Part shown: positions 23,651-37,761 of the stretch, piece after piece
Position numbering within the stretch: the stretch's first letter is position 1
Layout of the letters: every line of letters begins with the position of its first letter
DNA from: Mycoemilia scoparia
Taxonomy: Eukaryota; Kickxellomycota; Kickxellomycetes; Kickxellales; Kickxellaceae
DNA length: 64,000 bases
Direction: 5' to 3'
NCBI GenBank assembly: GCA_027575805.1
Contig: JANBPU010000050.1
Span: 30,806-94,805 of the forward strand
Translations under genes and position numbers: made by a program
The notes under the pieces: model-generated
The model's input: the letters and a program-made list of their open reading frames with translations, nothing else
What the model was told of the DNA's origin: nothing
Database searches by the model: none

Positions 23651-24532
23651 AACAAACCACTGGTTTTATTAAAAGGAGTATATACAGCCAAACTTACTAT
23701 AGGAACCAAGCAATTTCCAAACCAGCATCAGTTTCCTTTTGATGATTATGTATATGACTTTTTGCGGATACATTGAAGTCTAGTTACATTTGAAATAATT
23801 TAGAATCTGATCCACATACTCAAATGTTTTATTTTGAATGCATATGTGCTACTTGATACTATTGCCATAGTGTTTGTAGGCCCCCTTTATAGTAATGATA
23901 CCTGTACGTTATTCAAAGTATTGAAAGCGATGCTTTCTTTTGGGTAGTTATTTTAATTGTTAATGAAGCTTTAAATATTATAACACATTGATGACGCTTC
24001 TCATAACCAAAAGGATTTTAATGGTCAGTGTTTTGACTGCTTGTGGAGTTTGATAAAGCCAAAACTCTTATAGTGATATTATTGTTGGCATTATGTAAAA
24101 AATACATGTATAGTCAAACTTTTCATAAATCGCACCCATAAGACTTGGGTGAGCAGTGTGTCCATAGCTATGAACAGTCTTTGCGCAGAGTTTGATTAAA
24201 CTTTATATCAATCATTCAGATTGCCACCATCTGCCTAAACGCTCTAAACAACGTGGTCGTTTAGTCCTGGAAGTGGCATAGAAAAAATTGTTGTTTGGAT
24301 TAAGAAACGCATACCGATACTCTATGAAATATGCGAGGTTACCATTCAGCACACTCATACCCAATTATTGCAAATTCTAGTAAACAAAATAAGATAGTTG
24401 AATTTTGAAGCTAGAAAAAAAGCTAGAACCTGATCAAGCAATCTAATTGATCCTGGATGTATAAATTTTTCGACAATAAATAACTTTGGATTGAAAATAC
24501 CCAAGAAAAGCATCTTTTAATCCTTTAACAAA
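23651..24532. other. Intergenic upstream of PUF6
   Basis: 880 bp, very AT-rich. No ORF with protein character and no clear repeat. Confidence 0.5.
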
Positions 24533-26646
24533 ATGGTAAAAACTAGAGTAAAGTCTACTACTGAAAACTTTGTCGCTGACAAAAAGCGCAAAAGTCAAGA
24601 TAACAGGGCAGACAGTGAAGATTCGGAGGCAGAGTACAGCAATGAAGAAGAGCTTCAAGCAAAGAATTTCAAAAAAGCAAAAAATAACAATCAAGGTGAG
24701 TATATTATCGACAGCATGCTTTTCTGAATCAATATGATATGTGATTAGTAACAGTGATATGGTGGCTATTATATGCAGGCTCAAAGGAGGCTCAAATTCA
24801 GAAAAAGAAACTAAAGAATGAGCGTAAGGCTGCAAAGCCCAAGGGCGACATCATTGCACAGGCAAAGAAGATCTGGGAACAATTGAGGCGCCGTGACCTT
24901 GAAAGTGGCAAGAGGGCTGAAGTCATGGGCGAAATGATGAATTTAATTGGAGGCTCGATAAAAGAAGTTACTTTCAAACACGATGCGAGCAGAATAATTC
25001 AAACTTGTATGAAGTATGGAAGCCAAGAAGAGAGAGATCGAATTGCTGAAGAGCTCAGAGGCAGCTACATCGAGCTTTCAAAAAGTCTGTATGGCCGATA
25101 TATCCTTGTCCGTATGCTGAAATATTGTTCAAAGTATCGTGATCAGATCATTGAGTCTTTCTATGGTAATGTTCGCAAGCTAATCCGTCACAAAGAGGCA
25201 GCAATGGTTATCGAGGAGTGTTATTCAATGTACGCCAAAGCATATCAGCGGGCTGCTCTTGTCCAGGAATTCTACGGGCCAGAGTTTGCTATCTTCAAAA
25301 ACAACACCCGTGGATCAAACCAAAAGAACCCCAAAAAGGGTGATGATGCCAGATACTATGGGCTCGATGTAATCCTTTCAGATGCTCCCCAGAAGAAGGA
25401 GAACATTCTATCTAATCTGAAGCAGACCTTGCTTCCATTGATTGCCAAAGGCACGATCCACCACTCTATCGTCCACAAAGCTTTGTTGGACTACTTTACT
25501 TATGCTAACGAAAAAGAATGCTTCGACATGGTTGAAGAAATCAAAGAGTTTGTGGTCGAGATTCTTCATACCAAGGATGGTGCCCATGTTGGCATGTACT
25601 GCTTCCTGTATGCAACCCCAAAAGTACGCAAGTCGATTTTGAAATCTTTCAAGCCATTCTTGGAAAAGATATGTACTGAAGAGTATGGTCATGCTGTCCT
25701 CTTGCAGGCCTTCGATGTCATGGATGATACTGTGTTTGTTGAGAAGGCAATCATTTCTGAACTAATACCAATGATCCCAGACCTATTGTCAAACATCGTT
25801 GGCAGAAGATCCATTTTATACATAGTTATCGGTCGTCACAACAAATACATTGCAAAGCAGGTTATTAGCCACCTTAATGATCTTGATGGAATAAGAGCCA
25901 AGACCAGTAAGAAAGATCCAGGCTTGAGACGACAGGAGCTTTCTGTGGCCATATCCCCTGGTCTGCTCAAGTGGGTCGAATCCAACATTACCGAAATTCT
26001 CAATGATCCCATTCTATGCCAGGCAGCCACCGATATTATTGTATTTGCTCACGGTAAGTTAGGGTGGACAGCTACATATGCTCAAAACATTACTGGCTCA
26101 TGTCGACTCATCGTATCTTTGTATGTTTATGAATGTGGGTATCTGTAGGCGACAAGACAGCTGTACTAAACGCTCTTTGTGAAGTCATTAAGGAGGCCAA
26201 CAGTGTTGAGGATCTTGATGACCACCCAATGCTTGGTGTCTCTTCAAATCGACTACTCAGCACCCTCGTCAAGGCTGATACTGCACTGCCTAAACTTCCA
26301 GATAGCAGCGTAAAAGGTACCTATGAAGCCATATACACATATATAATATACTACACAGCCAACTTATGAATTTTTAACCAACGGTAAACTCTTGTTTTGT
26401 CATATGATAGTTCCCGAAAGCAACCCAGTGTTTTCAACGAAAATCCTGCAGGCGGTTGACCCAGAAGTTTTAAAGAATCTTGCTGTCAAGGGTAGCTTCC
26501 CAGTTCTTACACTGGTGGAATGCAAACACACTAGCGAAAAAGTAAAAAAGATTCTCCTTCCAAACATCAAGGAAATAGAAAAGGCAGCAAAAGTAGCACA
26601 GCGCTCTAAAACGGTTTATGCTGGAATCCTTAAGGCTTTGATCTAG
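24533..26646 (+). CDS. PUF6: Pumilio-family RNA-binding protein Puf6/PUM3
   Basis: Nucleolar PUF protein with roles in 60S ribosome assembly and, in yeast, ASH1 mRNA control. Exons 24533-24695, 24779-26053, 26149-26316 and 26411-26646, 613 residues (yeast 656). A charged Lys-rich N-terminus precedes the PUF repeats (TFKHDASRIIQTCMKYG, LYGRYILVRMLKYCSK, HKEAAMVIEECYSMYA). The C-terminal CPL domain is present (YGHAVLLQAFDVMDDTVF, NIVGRRSILYIVIGRH). Both parts together are diagnostic for Puf6/PUM3 rather than Puf1-5. Confidence 0.95.
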
Positions 26647-26950
26647 TTTTGTTTTAATTTTCTTGGTCTATGCATGAAAAATATTAATAAGAAGGACAAG
26701 CGCTCTATAGCATATAACCAGTCTCGAAGAGCTTTGCTTTCACTTCGTATAAAAATACAACAGTGCCTCACACCTTTATTCTGAATAATTGCCCAACACG
26801 ATTTAATATAAAACTACACAGGACCTGCTTTTGCTTGAAAATAGTGAACTATGAATCCTTTTTATAACATTAGTAGTGGTAATTATATTTTCCTTGTATG
26901 CTAAATTTACTTTATAAAGTACATAAAATGTTGAATGCTAATATGACTGG
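26647..26950. other. Intergenic between convergent PUF6 and GID2
   Basis: 304 bp AT-rich spacer between two stop codons. Nothing else seen. Confidence 0.5.
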
Positions 26951-28539
26951 TTAGAAATATACCGGCTTTGCCTCGTTCATTGTCGAAAGGCTGGGACAGT
27001 AGGGGCATTTAAACCTGCCTAAAGATGGCATGTTGGATCTGAGACCCTTTGCAAGCTTTTCCAAACTCTCTTTACAAATTACATGGCCACAGGGTAACAT
27101 CATCGGTGGGTTTTTCGGAGTCGCGCGGTCCTTGCTAACAGGGCACACAAATACCGAATGGAAGCGCAGGTTTTCTGGGAGCGGAACTTCAACGGGGAGT
27201 TCTTCCTTCTGCGACCACTCCATCTTGTTTGTGGTCAACAGCTGCGACATCTTGATGATTATAGGTAGTGATAGCGATCCTGCCATGATTGAGGTTGCCA
27301 GCGGTGATTCCGAGGCTAGACCAAGAAGGGTACAAAACGCACTACTGAAAGCATGGGCAACATTCTCCCACTGCTGTGGCGAAAACATATCCTTGTATGG
27401 TGAATCCTGCAGTCTATTCGCATATACCAGAACACCCATGAGACTGAGTATGGTGTCTATCAGAGGAGAGGCTTGAGCTGATGTTTCTTTCGAACCACCA
27501 GTGCTACTGATGTTGCACTTGGAGTCGGCAGCCGAATTTTCGAGCAAGTATCCACCTTGGGCATCAAAGTTCATAAACTCGCTAATCATGTCGTCTGCTG
27601 AACTCTGTTGGGTTTTGGGACCCTGTCCATTAGTTATGTATTCCTGAAAGTTTTGCTTTGCGTAACTCAGAGCTTCTTTGGTTTTCCCATCTTCTATAAG
27701 CTGTAGGTACCGCTGTTTGTGAAGCATAAATTCCAAAGTAATGCCTCTAACGTTAAGCTCATTGCGATGTTTATTTGCCCATCTAGGTAATAATGGAAAT
27801 CCATAGGCATATCTGTCAGTGCACTTGAATTACCAGTTGTAAATCGATAATAGATATCCAACATTATCTTACTCTAGGGCGCCTGTGAGCTTTCGTTGCC
27901 GTATTTCTTTGACAAGCCTGTGCATTTCTGTGAATCTTGACATTGGTTCCTCGGGCAGAGATATTCCAGTTTCCTTGCAAAACAGCTGGGCCAGTTCAAA
28001 GTCTGAATTACGAATAAAATGGTCAACAATCACACAGTTAATGATGTTCTCCTTCCCTTCAAGGGCGTTTGAGTCGCTTATGCCTATCAGGTCCGTCTTG
28101 AATGTCTACGGTTTTATTTGGAAAGAGACAACGTTAATAAGTAATGTGATAAGGTTGATATGGAGCAGAACTCGGCGACCTTAAATGCATGACACTCACT
28201 TTCTCGATAAGCTTGTTGTATTTGGCAATATTGGTATAGAAGTCTTTATGCGAATCGACTAGCTTAGCCTGAACCTTTTTTATCTCGGCAATTTTATCTG
28301 AAACATCGCTATTCTCGCAAGTCGCTTGGTCTCCTAGTGCTAATGAGGCAACACTTGTTAACCAGAAGCAAATATCATGGGCGCAGTGTAATATGGACAT
28401 GGCAATCATACTTACATTTAACTTTGTCTGATATTGTGGTTAGAAGCTGAGATAACTTTTTAAAGTCTTGCAGGGTCTTGTTCTGAACATTTTTCTGGCC
28501 CTTGGCCAATTTTTCACAATTTTTCGAAAGAGATTCCAT
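26951..28539 (-). CDS. GID2: GID/CTLH E3 ubiquitin ligase RING subunit Gid2/RMND5
   Basis: RING subunit that, with Gid9/MAEA, ubiquitinates gluconeogenic enzymes in yeast. Exons 28539-28416, 28339-28200, 28105-27873 and 27782-26951, phases consistent, 442 residues (yeast 421). A coiled-coil N-terminus (DFKKLSQLLTTISDKV) is followed by LisH/CTLH helices (VDHFIRNSDFELAQLFC, ALEWANKHRNELN) and the CRA part (ANRLQDSPYKDMFSPQQW, GLASESPLATSI). The terminal degenerate RING reads FVCPVSKDRATPKNPPMMLPC, then GHVICKESL and FKCPYCPS; the reduced set of zinc ligands is normal for this family. The E-W codon spans the last intron. Confidence 0.95.
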
Positions 28540-29286
28540 ATAAAACCAAATTGATGTTTGAATTTACTAAATAGCTCAACAGGTTTAATAGAAATGTGTA
28601 CAAGTATAAATATATAAAAATGAAGAGAGCAAAGGGGTTTCAAACGTTGAAATGCTGTGTGTTGATGTCAGTTGGTCTGCTGGTGACGTTGAACCAACTG
28701 TTTGTAGAAAATGAATCTTAATAAAAGCGATCATAAGGGCAAAGTTGGGCTATATGTAGCCTCAGCTTGACTGGACGAGTATCATCATCCCTAAACCCAC
28801 CATGTGGCAAGAATGAACAAACAAGTTGTGCATAGGGAAATGTGCTCGCTCTCCTTGTTCTCTGTAGCGGTTAATATGCCAGAATCTGGGACATTTGAGA
28901 CCACAAGAGATAGATTGGTTACGGTATATCTCAATTGAAGCAACCTGGCTATTATGAAAAGCCTTCTTATTATATATTATACGTTTGGTCTTAATGCGAT
29001 CTAAAGACCTTCGATTATATGGGCGATTATTTTTGAAGGGTGAATTGTTTACTAGTAAAACTGGACATCTATTTGGCTGTGATTGCCCCTATAATCATTC
29101 ATCTCCAAAAAGCACCCTTCAAAAATCATCTCCCATATAACTCAAATGGCAAAGTTTTTAAATAAGGAATTGAATATGGCAATTAATCAATTATGTGCCG
29201 CATACAAGCTTGTCAAGAGTTATTTTTAGGGTCAATTAAAGACGATGATTTATTTTACAAGTGCAGACATTGGAAAACTAAAATTT
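28540..29286. other. Intergenic with one MITE-like copy
   Basis: About 750 bp between the GID2 start and the ARG1 stop. Copy C of the MITE family lies at 29017-29138. I see no coding signal. Confidence 0.6.
29017..29138 (+). repeat. MITE-like element, copy C (best-preserved)
   Basis: 122 bp. Left terminus ATATGGGCGATTATTTTTGA, right terminus CAAAAATCATCTCCCATAT; an AAGGGTGA/CACCCTT pair extends the inverted repeats. Interior TTTACTAGTAAAACTGGACAT and GGCTGTGATTGCCCCTATAA match copies A, D and F. No coding capacity. Flanked by TA. Confidence 0.8.
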
Positions 29287-30540
29287 TTAGTTGAGGGCCT
29301 TAGCACCCCACTTCTTGAGTCTAATGCTTTGGATCTTGATGAAACCTTGAGAGTCAAGTGGCTCAAATCCACCCTGAACATCCATGCTACTTTCGTCCAT
29401 GTCATACAAGGTTTCAGTATCGCTCCACCGTCCCTCAACGGAGGCAGTTCCCTTGTAGAGCTTCAACCGGACAGTACCGTTGACTGATGCCTGGGTAAGG
29501 GGAATGATCTTGTTGAGGAGATCACCCTCAGGAGAGAAGAACATGCCGTTGTAAAGAAGGCGGCCGTATACAGGTGTGACGTGCTCATCGCGGTAGGCGC
29601 GAACCTCACGATCAAGGACAAGACCCTCAAGGTCCATGTGAGCAATGCGGAGGAGAGTACCACCGGGTGTTTCGTAACAGCCGCGAGATTTGATACCAAT
29701 AAAGCGGTTCTCGACGATGTCGATTCTGCCAACGCCATTGCGGCGAGCAACAGTATTGAGGTAGACGAAGAGATCCAATGGGTCAGTAACGTCGGTTCCG
29801 TCGCCCTTGTTTATGACACGGGAAGGGTTTCCTCCAGAGAATACGATCTCAATGCGCTCAGGAGTGTCAGGGGCATCCTCTGGGTCAACAGTCAACTTCC
29901 ACATATCCTTGGGAGGGGTTACATTAGGGTCCTCAAGGATACCAGCCTCATAACTGATGTGGAAAAGGTTCTCGTCGGTGGACCAGGGCTTGCCGCGGGT
30001 CTGGCTGACAGGGATGCCCTTCTGCTCAGCATAATCCAAAAGGTGCTGGCGGCCAGGGAAGCGTGTGTAGAATTCAGGAATTCTCCAAGGAGCAACAACT
30101 TCGATGGAGGGGTTGAGGGCATGGTAGGCGAGCTCGAAGCGAACCTGGTCATTACCCTTGCCAGTGCACCCATGAGAGACGTGGGTGCAACCTTCCTGCT
30201 TGGCGATTTCCATTTGTTTTCTAGCGATGATGGGACGTGCAACGGATGTTCCGAGGAGATAGATGTTTTCGTAGATAGCATTGCATTGAACGGCAGGGAA
30301 GATGGTCTCCTTGACGAACTCGCGGCGCAAGTCCTCGATGAAGACCTTGGTGGCACCGATCTTGAGGGCCTTTTCGCGGGCGGCTTCGAAATCTTCTTCT
30401 TGGCCAACGTTGGCGAGGTAGGCAAGGACTTCGTAGCCCTGTTCAATCAACCAGACGAGAATGCATGAGGTATCAAGACCACCAGAGTAGGCCAGAAGGA
30501 CTTTGCCTTTGGATCCAGGAGTTACAGCGGCAGAAGACAT
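29287..30540 (-). CDS. ARG1: Argininosuccinate synthase
   Basis: Joins citrulline and aspartate with ATP to argininosuccinate, the penultimate step of arginine synthesis, in the cytosol. Single exon, 417 residues (yeast 420). Landmarks: ATP-binding loop AYSGGLDTS near residue 17, GCTGKGNDQVRFE, PWRIPEF and GRQHLLDYAEQKGIPV. The sequence keeps full conservation and strong codon bias. Divergently transcribed from ARG5,6 across 747 bp. Confidence 0.98.
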   Translation of the reverse strand: MSSAAVTPGSKGKVLLAYSGGLDTSCILVWLIEQGYEVLAYLANVGQEEDFEAAREKALKIGATKVFIEDLRREFVKETIFPAVQCNAIYENIYLLGTSVARPIIARKQMEIAKQEGCTHVSHGCTGKGNDQVRFELAYHALNPSIEVVAPWRIPEFYTRFPGRQHLLDYAEQKGIPVSQTRGKPWSTDENLFHISYEAGILEDPNVTPPKDMWKLTVDPEDAPDTPERIEIVFSGGNPSRVINKGDGTDVTDPLDLFVYLNTVARRNGVGRIDIVENRFIGIKSRGCYETPGGTLLRIAHMDLEGLVLDREVRAYRDEHVTPVYGRLLYNGMFFSPEGDLLNKIIPLTQASVNGTVRLKLYKGTASVEGRWSDTETLYDMDESSMDVQGGFEPLDSQGFIKIQSIRLKKWGAKALN

Positions 30541-33987
<3,447 letters not shown>

Positions 33988-34551
33988 TCATTTATTTATT
34001 TTGTTTAACTTTATTATTATCATGCTTTTCATAAGCTTTTTATTATTAGGCTTTGATCCAAATGTGGAATAATATATGCCGCAATGAACGAACCCATCAG
34101 TATTTATAGGGTATTTGTAGCCTTACTATAAAAGACTGGGGTCGTTGCATGTTTTGTATTTTCAAGGTTCTTTTTTGTAGCCGAAAAATATTGATGTTGC
34201 TTAAAACTGTGTATAAAAGTCCTGTTTGTGATAGAACAAGCATACCATATAGCCAGGTATTGTAGCTGTGCATATAAGCGAACGAGCAATTATAGTAGAT
34301 TTTTGAAGCTTAGAGTGTTGTTGCAAAACCTGATATCAATTTGGATTTAAAATACAGAGACGTCTACATCCTGTAACTGTGGTAATGTATAACATAATGA
34401 ATATCTATCATTCTAATATATTTTCTCTAAGATATTGACCATTTAAATGGTAGAGCAACCCAGATGTTAGGAAGCAGATTTGCAAGGAATTGATTCGGCT
34501 CTATCATGATCCAAAAAACTATGGAAAGATCAAACAAGGCAAGCAGCTAAT
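33988..34551. other. Intergenic between ARG5,6 and WD40 gene
   Basis: 560 bp. The last 80 bp hold an open stretch reading ICKELIRLYHDPKNYGKIKQ in a different frame from the following exon. It could be an upstream exon of the WD40 gene, but I cannot find a junction that works. Confidence 0.4.
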
Positions 34552-36988
34552 ATGCATATGCAAAATGTTGATTCGAATACCCAAAGTACCTTGGCTGAAT
34601 TAGAGAAATTAGTTTGTGTATATGGGAAGCAATTTAGAGATAAAACACCGAATATTAGAGCCTATTCTGTGAAGCGATGCAGGAACCTGGAAAAATCCCT
34701 TAGACTACCTCCCGCAGATATGGCCATGGATAGTCTATTAATGGGAGATTTTGAAAATAGCGGACAAGTTGTAACAAGTGGGGAGGTAACAAAAGTCGCC
34801 ATAGACAAGAATAATAGGTAATTCCACACTTCTGCTATGAATACTCTTCTTGGCTAGATACATATAAATGACCTGGAAGAGCATGTTCCTGAAAGCTTGT
34901 AATGATATGCATTGGCTATTAGCTTTGCCATAGCATCTGCAACAGATCTTGATCCAGCATATAATCGATCGAGAAATCTGGTAGTTGGGAAGCTTGACCA
35001 AGGTAGAATTTCTAACCATAACGCAGTTTTTGATATAAAAATAAAAACTAAATGGGCTGTTTTTTGTTTTAGGGCTCAGAAAAGAATCTTTCGGTTTGGA
35101 AAGCCACAAGGACCACAGGAGATTTCGACACCAAGGCAAGCTTCTATAAGACACATATATTTTTATGTCAAATTATAGACATCAAAAGCAACTCTGCGGA
35201 TTTTACCCTGAATTTAGAGTTTTTGTATAAAACGGTTTCAGACATTCATATATGTGAGATATTTCCTGATGTGGTGGTTTCCTGTGGGCATGACAGAAAT
35301 GTAATGGCAAGTGATTGATTTGGTTGTTATAAACTCCAAAGTATGAGTCAATAGCTGGTAAAACTTTGAACCGATTTAAATGATGACTGTAGGTCTGGGA
35401 CAGCAAAAGCTTGGAGTGCATTGCAACTAAGGGTAGGAATCGCAAAACTTTACATGATGGTGTGAAAGGGGTATCAGCATACATTTTCAAGACTAATAAG
35501 AATAGCTGGTTGATTTCTAATACTAAATAGGCAAAGTTAACCATGACATTGCAAAGATGCAGGTACAGGACCTCAAGAGCAAGCATCAAAGTATAATTGC
35601 CGAAGTGGGCGGTGGTTACAGGTAAATTGGCAGTGAAATACTAGTTGGCAGTTTCCTAAGAGCATAGCTGATAGTAGTTAAAAATAGGTACGTGGGGGTC
35701 TCCACATTGTCTAGTAACCATGGGGTGCTAGAGTTCGCTAATGAGAGAACACAACTAAGTGTCAAAAGCGGGAAAAAGTAAGACACTGGTGTACTATTTT
35801 GATCCTTCAAGATATCCCAATAATAGTAACACAGTTTTATTATTATACAACAGCGCAGGAAAAATCAGCGATATGATTTTTACCAATGAGCAAGGGGCCA
35901 ATCCTGGATGTCTTTTGGTTACCTTTGAAAGCATAACTTTTATCAACGGACAGGTTTGTTAGGGCATGACTGAGGCATTTATGTATTGAGCATGGACTAA
36001 CAACGTATTTTATTATTTAGTTCCAGGTTTGGGACGTAGAAAAGCAGCTCCAAATACAGAAACGCACCAGTAGCGCTATAAGCACTTGTGTAGAGACCCA
36101 GCATACAGGTATCTAGCCACAGCTTTAAATATTACAAATGACATTGATGTTGTATATATCTACTTAACATGTATCCTGGATTGTAAATCCAATGTTTGGG
36201 ATGCTACAGGGAGATTGTTAGTTATAGGAACGAGAGATGGTGTAGACGATTTCATAGAAGCAGTGGATCCAAGAATGGCATATTCTCGAGTTGCAAAGCT
36301 TGATGTTGATAAGCTCATTGAAGACATTAAGTTTAGGTACAGTAAAGGTGGAATTAGGCTTCCCAGATTTATATAAAGCTAACATAGACAGGTGATAGCA
36401 AGCATCACGCTTTTGGTATTTCATCACAAGGAAAAAATACTTGGATTCATAAATACCTGAACCTACACATGTTTATCTTTAAATATAGTCCTTGCGAAAA
36501 TTATTTGGCAGCCACTGGGCAAAATGACAAAGATTTTATATTCGATACAAGGTTCATGAGCAGGCCACTTGCGGTTCTGGAGCATGGCAAGTAATCGATC
36601 TTGAAATCTGGATGTGTACACATTCCTAGAATTTCAAGTACATGCTTTAAATTGCTGAAAACATTGACATCAATAAAATAGGAAAAGGGAGTACTAGCTG
36701 CATACATTGGCATCCTTCTGGTTCTCTGGTTACAGGCAATGGAACAAAAGTAGGTCTATTGCAATACACAATGTCCATGGTTCACCATTTTCTTGAAGTA
36801 ACAGCGCATTTTTCGGGATCAAATAGATCAAGTCGTGGTCTCCTGCAAGAATGGGGAAACCCGTAACAGAGTGGGAAGTCAGCTCGGATATATCTTCATT
36901 GGCATGTTCAAAAGGTAATAAAAACGAGCAATTGTATTTGGGGGTTGACCATTTACTAGTAAACTGTGTTCATGCCTATAATCATTAA
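34552..36988 (+). CDS. WD40-repeat protein, family not assigned
   Basis: Twelve exons with fully consistent phases: 34552-34817, 34923-35002, 35080-35300, 35393-35432, 35531-35621, 35688-35777, 35854-35953, 36021-36108, 36210-36347, 36392-36590, 36692-36749, 36827-36988; about 510 residues. The N-terminal 80 residues are not WD (LAELEKLVCVYGKQFRDKTP). WD-like blades follow: EKNLSVWKATRT, VVVSCGHDRNVWDSKSLECI, FQVWDVEKQLQIQ, GRLLVIGTRDG, YSPCENYLAATGQNDKDF, CIHWHPSGSLVTGNGTKIKSW. I cannot name the family. The last codons run into a degenerate MITE copy (from about 36940), so the true 3' end may differ; a donor at AAAAG/GTAATA (36915) offers another ending past the repeat. The start is also tentative. 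Confidence 0.7.
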
Positions 36989-37027
36989 CCACCAAAATGC
37001 ACCCCCCCCTTCAAATTCATCGCCCAA
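36940..37027 (+). repeat. MITE-like element, copy D (degenerate, left end missing)
   Basis: It contains TTTACTAGTAAACTG, CCTATAATCATTAACC and the right end CCTTCAAATTCATCGCCCAA, in the same order as copy C. The left inverted repeat is not recognisable. It overlaps the 3' end of the WD40 gene model. Confidence 0.65.
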
Positions 37028-37761
37028 GTTCTAGTTTGTGTAGTTGAATAGATTTCAGAAATGACCAACTTTACTAAAATATAACCTTATTTTATACATC
37101 GTTAGATACTATTTTGGCAGGTCTCTATGACGGTCGAGCAGAGATTCTGACTCGAGATGCTGTGCTACACCACAGCATCTCAGATACTCTTTCTCAATTG
37201 CTTTAGAATTTCTGTTGTCTTTTTCTTTTTTACTTGCTTTTTAGGTTTGCAAAAATAAATCCCAATTTCAGATAAAGCCCAGGATAATCTAAACATAGCA
37301 CTGGCCAGATAAGAGAGCCTTGCCTTCAGGCAACCGATCTCGATCTCTGGTATGTATTCAGATACATTGGGAGATCTCTTGTCAAATGGTAAAGCCTTGT
37401 GGTCCAGGCGTAGGTGTGTTCAGTGGAATTTGGTTGCACTGCAATGTCTGCTTTATTCTTGCCTCACCGCCATAGCAGATGCCAGGGTGATCTGGTCAAG
37501 TTTCAGCCAGATTTTACAAAATTAATTAGCACTAAGGGGGCGCGTTAACACTACCACTAGCATTTTGGAAATTGAGGATGAGAACGCTTGTGTTGTTACG
37601 GTGTAAATTTGGGCAATCACAAGGCAACTAACAAAGTTTTGGTACTTTTTGTTACTTCTATTTCTTTTTCACCATCACAAAAAGCCAAGAGTTTGGTTCT
37701 ATACTAGTTGTTTATATTTATGGTCTCTACTAGTGGTCCGAATTTTGTATTACAATCTGCA
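37028..37761. other. Intergenic upstream of YVH1
   Basis: About 730 bp. The only structured element seen is an 11-bp perfect hairpin at 37155-37182. No gene. Confidence 0.5.
37155..37182. other. Perfect 11-bp inverted repeat (hairpin)
   Basis: GAGATGCTGTG, a 6-nt loop CTACAC, then CACAGCATCTC. The stem is followed by T-rich sequence. No tRNA-like A or B box. Function unknown. Confidence 0.6.

Noticed and set aside
29581..30468. A 295-codon plus-strand open frame
   Set aside because: Antisense to ARG1. Strong codon bias of highly expressed genes commonly opens the opposite strand. No recognisable family.
34536..35580. Apparent GC-AG introns (four GCAAG sites) in the WD40 gene
   Set aside because: On careful phasing, canonical GT-AG sites or uninterrupted reading explain every junction; for example the frame simply runs through the GCAAG at 35136.
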